Shown here piece by piece: positions 1 through 8,800 of a stretch of 64,000 nucleotides of DNA. The notes beneath the pieces were generated by a model. It was not told the DNA's origin and did not search any database. It saw nothing but the letters and a program-made list of their open reading frames with translations. Made by a program: the position numbers and the translations under genes. Numbering within the stretch: position 1 is the first letter of the stretch; each line of letters begins with the position of its first letter. Source of the stretch: Vibrio algivorus (GTDB lineage Bacteria > Pseudomonadota > Gammaproteobacteria > Enterobacterales > Vibrionaceae); assembly GCF_002218005.2 (NCBI RefSeq), contig NZ_AP018678.1, positions 682,001-746,000 of the forward strand, read 5' to 3'.

Positions 1-45
1 GTTCTAAAAGCTTTTAGAATATAGTAACCCTTCCTTGGTTTAGAT

Positions 46-75
46 ATAAAAAATCCCGCTAAAGTGACGGGATTT
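46..75 (-). terminator. Rho-independent terminator of dapD
   Basis: An 8-bp inverted repeat (AAATCCCG at 51-58, CGGGATTT at 68-75) is followed, on the minus strand, by a run of T residues. It lies about 100 bases past the dapD stop codon and fits a factor-independent terminator. A second perfect palindrome, TTCTAAAAGCTTTTAGAA at 2-19, lies beyond it; its role is unknown. Confidence 0.8.
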
Positions 76-176
76 CAATTGGTTAAACTGTACAGCTTTT
101 TATCATGTTCAGGTTAGTAGGTATTTAACCTAGCATAACCCTAAAGCTATTTTTCTATTATCAAACACCAATATAA

Positions 177-1208
177 TTAGTTATTTGAATGCAGCTCGCT
201 GTTTAACTCAACCGCAGATTTATTGGTTAAGCATTCAATCTTGCCGGTTACAGAGTTACGGCGGAATAGTAGGTCTGGTTTGCCAGCGAGATCGCGCGCT
301 TTGGCAACTTCTACTTCATTACCTGAAGCGTCAAGCATAGTCACTTTAGTACCAGCTGTGATGTAAAGACCTGACTCAATCGTACAACGATCACCTAGTG
401 GGAAACCAAGACCTGCGTTGGCACCTAGTAGGCTGTTCTCACCAATTGAGATCACAACTTTACCACCGCCAGATAGTGTACCCATGATTGAAGCACCACC
501 ACCGATGTCCGAACCTTCGCCAACCATAACGCCAGCAGAGATACGACCTTCAACCATGCTCACACCTGTTGTACCAGCATTAAAGTTGATGAAACCTTCG
601 TGCATTACAGTTGTGCCTTCGCCGACGTGTGCACCAAGACGTACTCGGGAGGTATCAGCAATACGAACACCAGTTGGAACAATGTAATCAACCATTTTCG
701 GGAATTTATCAACACAATCGACAGTGAGAGTTTCGCCATTTAAGCGAGCTTCAATTTGGCGACTTGCTAGTTCTGGTAAGTCGATAGGGCCTTGGTTCGT
801 CCATGCAATGTTATGAAGTAGACCAAAGATACCATCAAGTACGATGCCATGTGGTTTAGCTAAACGATGTGAAATAAGTTGAAGTTTTAGGAAACCTTCC
901 GCAACTGAGCTTGGTTGCTCATCTTTAGCAAGAATAACTAACACTAGAGGCTGAGAAGATTGAGCGGCTTTTTCGGCAAAATCGGCATTAGCAATGTCAC
1001 CATTTGCTGCAAATGCAGTCGATAGTTCACCAGCAAGCTCATTGCTGATTTCAATCGCTTGGTTGCCTTCTGAGTATCCTGAAACTTGTGCTATCGCTGC
1101 AACAAGTGCGTCTGATGGGGTTAATACAGGGCTTGGAAAAAATGCTTCGATGATTTTACCATCACGGTTTTTGGTAGCCGTACCAAAGGCAAGTGCGAAA
1201 TGTGCCAT
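177..1208 (-). CDS. dapD: 2,3,4,5-tetrahydropyridine-2,6-dicarboxylate N-succinyltransferase
   Basis: This enzyme transfers succinyl from succinyl-CoA to tetrahydrodipicolinate in the succinylase branch of the diaminopimelate/lysine pathway, in the cytoplasm. The 343-residue product opens MAHFALAFGTATKNRDGKII and belongs to the long DapD type known from Pseudomonas and Vibrio, not the roughly 274-residue E. coli type. The C-terminal half (about residues 170-300) shows the glycine-rich hexapeptide periodicity of a left-handed beta helix, for example GAHVGEGTTVMHEG and GEGSDIGGGASIMG. GGAG lies just upstream of the ATG. It is a single gene ended by the hairpin at 51-75. Assignment is firm. Confidence 0.95.
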   Translation of the reverse strand: MAHFALAFGTATKNRDGKIIEAFFPSPVLTPSDALVAAIAQVSGYSEGNQAIEISNELAGELSTAFAANGDIANADFAEKAAQSSQPLVLVILAKDEQPSSVAEGFLKLQLISHRLAKPHGIVLDGIFGLLHNIAWTNQGPIDLPELASRQIEARLNGETLTVDCVDKFPKMVDYIVPTGVRIADTSRVRLGAHVGEGTTVMHEGFINFNAGTTGVSMVEGRISAGVMVGEGSDIGGGASIMGTLSGGGKVVISIGENSLLGANAGLGFPLGDRCTIESGLYITAGTKVTMLDASGNEVEVAKARDLAGKPDLLFRRNSVTGKIECLTNKSAVELNSELHSNN

Positions 1209-1263
1209 TTAAAAATCTCTCCATATAAAGTAAAGGGTAAACGCAAATTTACCGATTGAATTG

Positions 1264-1384
1264 TATACCTAAGTAACTTCAAGGTGCGAGTTTCAGCAAC
1301 AATAAAACAAGCTTTAGACAAGGCAAATTGAAAAAGATTTGGATAATAGCTCTGAATTTTGCATCTTGAAGGCACTTGGGTATA
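1264..1384. repeat. Dispersed intergenic repeat, TATACCCAAGT family, 121-bp copy
   Basis: The left end reads TATACCTAAGTAACTTCAAG and the right end CTTGAAGGCACTTGGGTATA, so the termini are imperfect inverted repeats. The interior (CAAGCTTTAGACAAGGCAAATTG, then ATAGCTCTGAATT) matches parts of the longer copies at 28294 and 29198. It fills the gap between dapD and the transporter gene upstream. It encodes nothing convincing and resembles ERIC-like or MITE-like non-coding repeats of enteric bacteria and vibrios. Confidence 0.8.
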
Positions 1385-1480
1385 AATGCTATTTCCAATC
1401 ATAATGATTGCTAGCCAGTGTGGAAAGGCTTGAAAGGAAAATAATCAATATTGGTGTGCATTATTATTCATGTTTGCTTG

Positions 1481-2062
1481 TCATTCTTTGGTCTTTGTTA
1501 AAAGATTCATTCCAATGGGCAGAAAATATACGCCTAGTTCTTGTTGGAGTATTTTTGCAACCGCTAAATAAAAAGCACAACAACCGCATAAGATCCCAAC
1601 CAAACTTGCCATTGTATTAATGGATGGGGATGGAATAAATTGATGCAGTGCTAACAGAAGATACAAAAGTGCTAAAGAGGTAAAAATGACGAAATCTATC
1701 AAGCTTAATTGACGAGCGATGATAGCCATGATGCTAGTAAATATTCCCCATAACAGGAAATAACACCCAATTAATGCTGTTGGAGGTGTTAGAGAAACAT
1801 TCAATAAAGGAAATAATAAGATCCCGACATAAGACAGCCAATAGAGCCCGTAGGCACTAAAAGTGATCCCCACAAAAGTATGACCTTGTTTGTACTCGAC
1901 CAATCCGATAAAAAGCTGAGTTCCTCCACCAAAAATAAGTGCCATTGAAATGATTAATGCATTTAGTGGAAATAACCCGAGCCCATGTAAATTCACCAAT
2001 ATACTGGTCAAGCTAAACGCAAATAGCCCTAATGGCGTGTAATCAATAGAAGAGGATTTCAT
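1481..2062 (-). CDS. satP: Acetate/succinate transporter, SatP (GPR1/FUN34/YaaH) family
   Basis: This is a small polytopic inner-membrane protein of the GPR1/FUN34/YaaH family, whose E. coli member SatP takes up acetate and succinate with protons. Six hydrophobic segments are visible. The first holds the family-like stretch TPLGLFAFSLTSILVNLHGLG and is followed by GLVEYKQGHTFVGITFSAYG; the end reads FLPIG. I chose the ATG at 2062 (MKSSSIDYTPLGL), giving 193 residues, close to the E. coli length of 188. A GTG at 2107 would add 15 residues without homology. Neither start has a strong ribosome-binding site. Family is secure; substrate is inferred. Confidence 0.85.
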   Translation of the reverse strand: MKSSSIDYTPLGLFAFSLTSILVNLHGLGLFPLNALIISMALIFGGGTQLFIGLVEYKQGHTFVGITFSAYGLYWLSYVGILLFPLLNVSLTPPTALIGCYFLLWGIFTSIMAIIARQLSLIDFVIFTSLALLYLLLALHQFIPSPSINTMASLVGILCGCCAFYLAVAKILQQELGVYFLPIGMNLLTKTKE

Positions 2063-2219
2063 AGGATGAGTTGGTTGATTATTGAACGATGCAAATAGTA
2101 ATAGCACTCTAATTGATTTGTGTAAACAATTTAAATTAAAATTGTATACAACTTAGGGTGCTTTCTTTAAGAGGTGATTAATTAAAGGGATTGATATCGC
2201 TCCCCATTCTATTTGTCAC

Positions 2220-3002
2220 TTACGCTGCCTGATCTAAAGCGGGTGGCGTTAAGTAATATTGCCAAACATCATGATATAAGCTTAATGATTGATTTCTAAG
2301 TTGATCTACCTTGCCTTTTTCAATCTCATTGAGATTTCGGTTTTCAAGCATTGCGGTGCGTTCTATATGCTGAATTTGTTCGTAAAGAATATGTTCTTCA
2401 CCATTTTTTATCTTGGCAATTTCTTCTAAGTGAAATTGAACTTCGGTGATGAGTTGCGACTTAGGCAGTTGGACAAGTACTTTTAAATCACGATACCCAG
2501 AAGGGTTGGGATTTTTAAAGCGGTTTTTTACTTCAATAATCGTCGCTTGTTGTTGCAGTTGTTCAAAAGCCGTCACTAAGCTCGGTATATTTTGGGAAAC
2601 AATAGTCGCTCTTGCTAAATCAGTGATTTTATTTGCTTCACCATTTAACTCTTTGTCTATTTTTATGCTGGCTCTTTCTTTTGATTTCACACCTGAAAAT
2701 AAAGGCGTAGTTTGGGTATTCAGCGCGATACTTTTACATAAAACTTCTAGCTCATTTTGAGCAATCGGTGCCCGTTGATACAGGACCTCAAAGTCGTTGC
2801 TAAATTGCTGGAAGTGTTGTGGGGCAATATCAGGAATGCTGTATAAGCCACTTAAGGAATGTTTAAAGGCTTGTGGGCAAGCTTCATTGATTTGCGGACG
2901 CGTTTGAGAAGACGACTGCGTCAATTGAGCCGCGAGAGCGACCGCTGGTGTACGTGTTAGCAACAGCAACATAAGGGTTGATGTGCGTAAAAGAAACTTC
3001 AT
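2220..3002 (-). CDS. Predicted exported protein with RelA/SpoT-like nucleotidyltransferase fold
   Basis: The 260-residue product begins with a signal peptide (MKFLLRTSTLMLLLL followed by TPAVALAA), so export to the periplasm or beyond is likely. Residues of about 120-200 show motifs like those of the RelA/SpoT synthetase domain: DLARATIV, then VKNRFKNPNPSGYRDLKV, then ITEVQFHLEEI. The GYRD and EVQ motifs occupy the places of the GY-S-H and E-Q-R-T motifs of (p)ppGpp synthetases. There is no HD hydrolase, TGS or ACT domain. I chose the ATG at 3002 because GAGGTTGC lies upstream; a TTG at 3008 is an alternative. No immunity-type partner gene is evident nearby. Activity and target are unknown; an inactive or repurposed fold, or a secreted toxin-like enzyme, are both possible. 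Confidence 0.6.
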   Translation of the reverse strand: MKFLLRTSTLMLLLLTRTPAVALAAQLTQSSSQTRPQINEACPQAFKHSLSGLYSIPDIAPQHFQQFSNDFEVLYQRAPIAQNELEVLCKSIALNTQTTPLFSGVKSKERASIKIDKELNGEANKITDLARATIVSQNIPSLVTAFEQLQQQATIIEVKNRFKNPNPSGYRDLKVLVQLPKSQLITEVQFHLEEIAKIKNGEEHILYEQIQHIERTAMLENRNLNEIEKGKVDQLRNQSLSLYHDVWQYYLTPPALDQAA

Positions 3003-3045
3003 AAGCAACCTCAGTCTGACAAAAAAATATGAGAACTAAAAGTTG

Positions 3046-3118
3046 TATACCCTTGCATTATTAGCTGTTGCTTTGTTGACGGCATTTATTCACTGCAACG
3101 TTAATGATTTTGGGTATT
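3046..3118. repeat. Degenerate copy of the TATACCC-ended repeat
   Basis: A 73-bp stretch starts TATACCC and ends GGGTATT. Its right part (GCAACGTTAATGATTTTGGGTATT) resembles the right part of the copy at 39739-39865 (GCAACGATAATTACTATGGGTATA). It lies in the 341-base gene-free stretch 3003-3343, which otherwise holds only the hairpin at 3268-3319. Confidence 0.45.
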
Positions 3119-3267
3119 GTCTGATCGCTTAGTTTATTTATGTGGGCGAATTAGGGAATTACAATAGCAGTTTGAAAATAAGAGTAGTGTGACAGGCGCT
3201 AAGCTTTATCCATAAAGAAATCATGGCTTTGTAAAGAATTGTAAGGGTTGTAAAAAGTGATAGTAAA

Positions 3268-3319
3268 AATACCCAAATATGTAAAAAAACTAGATGTTTT
3301 TAACTCATATTTGGGTATT
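3268..3319 (-). terminator. Long hairpin, probable yebG terminator
   Basis: A perfect 14-bp stem (AATACCCAAATATG at 3268-3281 against CATATTTGGGTATT at 3306-3319) encloses a 24-base loop that can itself fold through AAAAAC and GTTTTT. On the minus strand the hairpin is followed by ATTTTTACTATC. It lies directly after yebG and most simply ends that transcript. Its arms also read ATACCC/GGGTAT, so it may be derived from the dispersed repeat family. Confidence 0.65.
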
Positions 3320-3343
3320 AAAATTTTAGAACGAGATTAAAGA

Positions 3344-3637
3344 TTAAGCGGCTTCGCTATCTTTATCTTCAGTTGCTTTTGGTGTTTTGGCTTTTTTCTC
3401 AGTAGGGCGACGTTTCGCACCTAGTGCAAAGAGTACTTCATCTTTGTTTTGGGCAAGGAACATAGATAACTCTTCTTTTTGGTTATCATCTTCAATAATC
3501 TTGCTATTTTCCAACAAAGTGAAAAGCTCGTCCGCCATATCCAACATTTTGTCATAAGCGTCAGCTTCAGCCTTGGAAGTAAAAGTCATCTTTTCTTCTC
3601 CGTTGCGTTCCACCACGTACTTGACGATTACAGCCAT
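3344..3637 (-). CDS. yebG: DNA damage-inducible protein YebG
   Basis: YebG is a small SOS-regulated protein of unclear biochemical role. The product opens MAVIVKYVVERNGEEKMTFT and continues with SKAEADAYDKMLDMADEL, closely matching E. coli YebG. The last 25 residues are lysine-, threonine- and acid-rich, as in other members. I placed the start at the ATG at 3637 (97 residues), which has GAGGAT upstream; an in-frame start 18 bases earlier has no support. A LexA box at 3671-3690 lies 34 bases upstream, so induction by DNA damage is expected. Confidence 0.92.
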   Translation of the reverse strand: MAVIVKYVVERNGEEKMTFTSKAEADAYDKMLDMADELFTLLENSKIIEDDNQKEELSMFLAQNKDEVLFALGAKRRPTEKKAKTPKATEDKDSEAA

Positions 3638-3670
3638 GGTTATCCTCGTATGCAATTTTTGAATGAATTT

Positions 3671-3690
3671 AACTGTTTTTTTATACAGTT
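3671..3690 (-). promoter_or_regulatory. LexA (SOS) box upstream of yebG
   Basis: The site AACTGTTTTTTTATACAGTT contains CTG, ten bases, then CAG, the consensus form for gammaproteobacterial LexA (CTGT-N8-ACAG). It lies in the yebG promoter region. The same pattern, with the same AACTGTTTTT half, precedes dinB at 36962. Confidence 0.88.
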
Positions 3691-3719
3691 ATTTGTGACT
3701 AATGTCCAGTAGTTATCTA

Positions 3720-4637
3720 CTATTTGGCACTGCTTTTCAATGATTCGAGCATTTTCCAATCAGTGCAAAACTGCATAAAGGTTTTGAGTAGTGGGCTTTG
3801 GTATTTTTCTTTATGTACTAATAGCCAAAAACGACGAGTCATATCAAGGGGGACTTTAAGTTCTACTACGCGACTATTTTCAAGAGCCGATTGAGCCGCT
3901 AAGCGAGATAAGCATGCTAGGCCAAGATTAGCAGAGGTGGCGTTAATAATGGCTTCTGTAGTATTTAATTGAAATGATTCGGTCCAGATTTCAATACGTG
4001 GTGCCACGGTGCGTAAGAAAAATTCTCGAGTTCCCGAACCTGCTTCACGTAATAACCACTGAGTATTTTCAAAGTCTCTCGCAAGTACCGTATCTTGTTT
4101 TGCCAAAGGATGACTAGGTGCGCAGATGATGCACATTTCATCTTGGTTCCAAGGCTGCATTAACAACTGATCGGATTGCACTTTACCTTCAACTAAGCCG
4201 AGATCGAGTTCGTAGTCGGTTAACTTGTCACAAATTAAACTGGTATTGGAAATTAATAAGCTTTGCTGTTGATGTTGTGAATGCTGACGAAAATCACGTA
4301 GTAGATAAGGTACAACTTGGTTGCCAACCGTATCACTGGCACCGATTTTTAATTGCCCGTGTAATGCCTGATCAAAGGTAAACATATGTTGTATATCTTC
4401 ACTGCGGTGTAGTAACTCATCGGCTAAAGGCAGTAGGCGCTTGCCTTCTTGATTTAATACTAAACGGTTATTCACACGGTCAAATAATACGTGGCCGAGT
4501 TGTTTTTCTAGTTCACCTAATGACAAGCTCACCGCGGCTTTAGACAGAAATAACTTTTTGGCAGCTTCAGTTAAGGTTTCCTGTTGAGTTAAAGCAGTAA
4601 AGACTTTGAGTTGTTTGAGGGTGACATTGCTCGCCAT
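3720..4637 (-). CDS. LysR-family transcriptional regulator
   Basis: The 305-residue protein has the LysR layout: an N-terminal winged helix-turn-helix (residues 1-65, with TLTEAAKKLFLSKAAVSLSL) and a periplasmic-binding-protein-like effector domain (about 90-295). The N-terminus (LKQLKVFTALTQQETLTEAA) resembles the CysB/YeiE-type subgroup. It is transcribed away from the transporter gene at 4751, and the 113-base gap holds palindromes, the usual arrangement for a LysR protein controlling a divergent neighbour. The effector is unknown. I do not give a symbol because orthology to a named regulator is not certain. Confidence 0.88.
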   Translation of the reverse strand: MASNVTLKQLKVFTALTQQETLTEAAKKLFLSKAAVSLSLGELEKQLGHVLFDRVNNRLVLNQEGKRLLPLADELLHRSEDIQHMFTFDQALHGQLKIGASDTVGNQVVPYLLRDFRQHSQHQQQSLLISNTSLICDKLTDYELDLGLVEGKVQSDQLLMQPWNQDEMCIICAPSHPLAKQDTVLARDFENTQWLLREAGSGTREFFLRTVAPRIEIWTESFQLNTTEAIINATSANLGLACLSRLAAQSALENSRVVELKVPLDMTRRFWLLVHKEKYQSPLLKTFMQFCTDWKMLESLKSSAK

Positions 4638-4681
4638 AGGTTTTATCTCGTTTTGTTTTTATTAACGCGCGTTAAATATAA

Positions 4682-4695
4682 TTAGATATATCTAA
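4682..4695. promoter_or_regulatory. Palindrome in divergent LysR/transporter promoter region
   Basis: TTAGATATATCTAA is a perfect 14-bp palindrome about 55 bases upstream of the transporter start. LysR proteins often bind an interrupted T-N11-A dyad in such gaps. A second palindrome, AACGCGCGTT, lies at 4665-4674. Either could be the operator of the LysR gene; this is inference. Confidence 0.4.
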
Positions 4696-4750
4696 ACAAT
4701 GAGCAAGTTTATTATTACTGCATCGGTAACATATACCCCGTGAGGTAATC

Positions 4751-5743
4751 ATGAATCAGACATTTAAAAACTTAGTAAGTGGTGCACCAACCCCAATGGC
4801 AGGTTTGGCACTCGGTATCGCTAGTTTAGGCTGGTGTTGGGAAAATGCCCTAACACTTAACGGCCATGCTCAACACTGGAGTGCAGGGATTGCGTCGGTT
4901 TTATTATTGATCTTAGCCATTAAGTTTATCTTTCACCCGAAATTGCTCGCCAATGATCTTGCCCATCCAGTGGTCGGCAGTGTCGTGCCGACATTCTCAA
5001 TGGCAACAATGATAGTATCAAGCTCAATTGGTCATTTTAACCCAGTTTTAGGTGACAGTTTGTGGTTATTCGCGGTAGCGCTACATATTATTTTCTTAAC
5101 CACATTTATTTACCACAGAGCAAAAGAATTTGAAGTCCACCATATGGTGCCGAGTTGGTTTGTACCGCCGATTGGTATCATTGTGGCCGATGTTTCGTAC
5201 TCAGGTACCCCAGCACTTTCTTGGATTGCTTATTCTGTATTGGTTTTTGGTATAGCATGCTATGCAGTGATGTTGCCAATCATGATTTATCGCTTTATTT
5301 TCTGCCAAGAAGTCCCTGATGCAGCAAAACCAACCTTGGCGGTTATGGCTGCACCTGCAAGCTTATCATTAGCTGGCTATTTGACCTTCAGCTCTGAACC
5401 ATCATTACTGCTAGTGATGGTATTAATGTCGATTGCGATCTTGATGACGATTCTAATTTATCTTTCATTTTTTACTTTGCTGAAACTACCATTTAGCCCA
5501 GGTTATGCCGCTTTTACTTTTCCAATGGTAATTGGTGCTACCGCGTTATTTAAAACTTCTCATTGGATGTCAACGATGGAAGTATTAACTCAATATGCCC
5601 ATCAAATACAGTTTCTTGCAGTGATAGAACTAGTGGTTGCTACTTTGATTGTGGCTTATGTAGGGTTGCGTTACTGGATGTTTTATACTCCACATAAAGC
5701 ATTTGTTTCAGAGCATAATTCTCACACTTTAGAGAGCTTATAA
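4751..5743 (+). CDS. TDT-family (TehA/SLAC1-like) transporter
   Basis: This 330-residue inner-membrane protein has about ten hydrophobic segments and matches the tellurite-resistance/dicarboxylate transporter (TDT) family, which includes TehA, malate transporters and SLAC1 anion channels. Family-like stretches are PTPMAGLALGIASLGW near the start, HPVVGSVVPTFSMATMI, and HMVPSWFVPPIGIIVA in the middle. A GAGGTAATC ribosome-binding site precedes the ATG. It is divergent from the LysR gene at 3720-4637, which probably controls it. The substrate is not visible; an organic or inorganic anion is likely. Confidence 0.82.
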   Translation: MNQTFKNLVSGAPTPMAGLALGIASLGWCWENALTLNGHAQHWSAGIASVLLLILAIKFIFHPKLLANDLAHPVVGSVVPTFSMATMIVSSSIGHFNPVLGDSLWLFAVALHIIFLTTFIYHRAKEFEVHHMVPSWFVPPIGIIVADVSYSGTPALSWIAYSVLVFGIACYAVMLPIMIYRFIFCQEVPDAAKPTLAVMAAPASLSLAGYLTFSSEPSLLLVMVLMSIAILMTILIYLSFFTLLKLPFSPGYAAFTFPMVIGATALFKTSHWMSTMEVLTQYAHQIQFLAVIELVVATLIVAYVGLRYWMFYTPHKAFVSEHNSHTLESL

Positions 5744-5832
5744 TTGAAAGAATAATTTCAGCTAAACATTTCAATTAAACAAAGCACTTATGCTAACCTG
5801 TGGGTATCTAAACCCCGTAGCGTGAGTGCCTT

Positions 5833-8800
5833 GTGTTTACTGTTTACCATTCCAATCAAGTTGATGTTTTAAAGTCTTTACTGGTCGAACTTATCCGTTT
5901 AAACCCGTTGGACAATCCATTCCAATCAGAACAAATTTTGGTACAAAGCCCCGGTATGTCGCAATGGCTAAAAATGGAGCTTGCTAAAGAATTTGGTGTG
6001 GCAGCTAATCTCGAATTTCCTCTTCCTGCGACTTTCATTTGGAATTTGTTTACACAAGTTTTGCCTGATGTTCCTAAGCGTAGTGCATTCAATAAAGATG
6101 CAATGACCTGGAAGTTAATGCAAATACTGCCAACTCAACTAGAACGTGAAGAATTCTCACCGTTAAAGCGTTATTTAGAACAGGATGAAGATCAGTCTAA
6201 GCGTTATCAATTAGCTGAAAAAATTGCCGATATTTTTGATGGTTATTTAGTTTATCGCCCTGAATGGATCGCTGCGTGGGAGGCGGGAGAAACCGTTAAA
6301 GAGCTCAATGGTGAGCACCCTTGGCAGCCTATTTTATGGCAAGCCTTATACGATCAAACAGTCTCGCTAGGTCAATCGCCTTATCATCGTGCCAATTTGT
6401 ATGAACACTTTATTGATATGCTGGAGAGCTACGTTGGCGATTTAAGTCAACAAGCGAGTTTGCCTAAGCGTTTATTTGTGTTTGGTATTACTGCATTACC
6501 ACCTCGTTATATGGATGCGTTACGTGCTCTGGGTGAACATATCGATGTACACCTAATGTTTACTAACCCTTGTCGTTACTATTGGGGAGAAGTACGCGAT
6601 CGCAAATACCTAGCCAAATTGGCTGCTAAATCTCGTCAAATAGTGCATAGCGAACAATCATCGGCTTGGCTAAAAGGTTCTATTGAACAAAATGCGCTAA
6701 CAGAATCTGAAACCTTGCATATCAAAGACGCGGTGGGGAATAGCCTACTTGCTTCAATGGGTAAATTAGGTCGCGATAATCTGTATTTATTATCTCAGCT
6801 GGAAGCTAATGAAATTGATGCCTTTATTGAAAGCAAACCGGATAATTTATTGCATGCGATTCAGCAGGATATTTTAGAGTTACGCGAGCACCAAGATGAC
6901 GAATTATCCGCGACGACAAGTCGTTATAAGCCAGTGGTTGCACTAGATGATACTTCAATACAATTGCATGCTTGTCATAGTCCAATGCGTGAAGTTGAAG
7001 TGCTGCATGACCGTTTATTGGCGATGTTTGATGCCGATCCGGACTTAAACCCGCGCGATATTATTGTGATGGTAGCGGATATTAACGCTTACAGTCATGC
7101 GATTCAGGCCGTATTTGGGAATAGTGCTGGTAATGCCTCTGGTGAGCGCTATATCCCTTATTCGATTTCTGACCGCAGCGTTGATCAAGAAAACCCAATT
7201 CTACTTGCCTTTATGCGCCTGATGTCGTTACCAATGCGCCGTTGTCAGGCAACTGAGTTGCTTGAGTTATTAGAAGTTCCAGCGGTGATGCAGCGTTTTT
7301 CGATTAGTGATGATGAGTTTGAACGAGTCACACAATGGATCCAACAAGTAGGCATTCGTTGGGGGTTAGATGAGAAAACCGCACCACAATTTGAACTACC
7401 TAGTCATAAGCAAAACACTTGGTTATTTGGTATTGAGCGAATGTTACTCGGCTATGCTATGCCAGAATCGGCCGGCTTGTATCAAATGGGTGAGCAGCAG
7501 ATTGCCGCCTTTGATGAAGTGCAAGGCCTAGATGCAGAGCTTGCTGGTAAATTAGCGAGTTTTGTTAGCTTATTACAGCAATATCGCGACTGTTTATCTC
7601 AAGCACAGTCGTTTTCTAATTGGCAGCAATATTTGTTGTCGATGCTAGAAGACTTTTTTTTAGTAGAGATAGAAGGCGAGGTCGTGCTTGGCTCAATAAG
7701 AGAATGTATTCAACAACTCAGCCAACAATTACATGATGCTGGTATTTCTCAAGATGAAAAGATTTCTCCGCAAGTGCTCGAACAATATCTGAAAAATCAC
7801 CTTTCGAATGCCAGAGTCAGTCAGCGCTTCTTAGCCGGGCAAGTGAATTTTTGTACCTTGATGCCAATGCGTTCCATTCCTTTTAAAGCAGTGTGTTTGC
7901 TCGGGATGAATGATGGTTTGTATCCGCGTAGTGTTGCGCCAGAAGGCTTTGATCTGATTAACGGACGTACCCGCCATGGTGACCGATCTCGTCGAGATGA
8001 CGATCGTTACTTATTTTTAGAGGCTTTGTTATCTGCTCAGCAGTATTTATATATCAGTTATGTAGGCCGTTCGATTCAAGATAACAGCGATAAAGAGCCA
8101 TCAGTGCTGGTGGCGGAATTATTGGAATATTGCCAACAAAACTACACGCTTTCTCAGCATAAAGAGTTACCAAGCGATCAATCTGGTCATGCGTTAGTGG
8201 AACATTTAACGCATATTCATCCTTTAGTGCCTTTCAGTATCAAAGCGTTTGATGGTAGTGATGCCGCGCTCGCGAGTTATGCTAAAGAATGGTTGCCAGC
8301 CGTACAGCAAGCGAGTCAGCAGCCAGCAAGTGAAACTCAGACACTGCCATTTATTCAGCCACTAGAGCCTTATTATTTACAGTTGGATAAAGAGGCCAAC
8401 GGGCAATATTGGCTTGAACTGCAAGAATTGCTACGTTTTTGGCGCTTGCCAGTGAAGTACTTCTTCAATCAACGTTTAAAGAGTTATTTAGATATTAGTC
8501 CATTATCGGTCAATCAAATTGATGATGAACCTTTTGTCATTAATGGCCTTGATAATTACTGGTTTGGCGAAAATTTACTTGAACAATGGCTGCAATCACC
8601 AGAGCCTAACTTAGAAAACTTTGAGAGTTGCGCTAAAGCGTATTTGCAGCAGTATCAAGCGAAAGGGCAATTGCCGATGTCGGGCTTTGGTGAATTGGCC
8701 TCACAAAGCTTATTAGCAAATATCCAACCTTTAGTTTCCCGCTTATTGCCTTATCTTGCCGAACCTAAAGCCGATGTGGAGATCGCTATTGAATTTGAAT

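Noticed and set aside
418..687. Plus-strand open frames inside dapD and similar antisense frames in leuS, pepD, recB and dacA
   Set aside because: They are antisense shadows of well-conserved genes, with no family similarity or start signals.
1408..1620. 70-codon plus-strand frame at the end of the satP gene
   Set aside because: It is mostly antisense to satP and has no similarity or ribosome-binding site.
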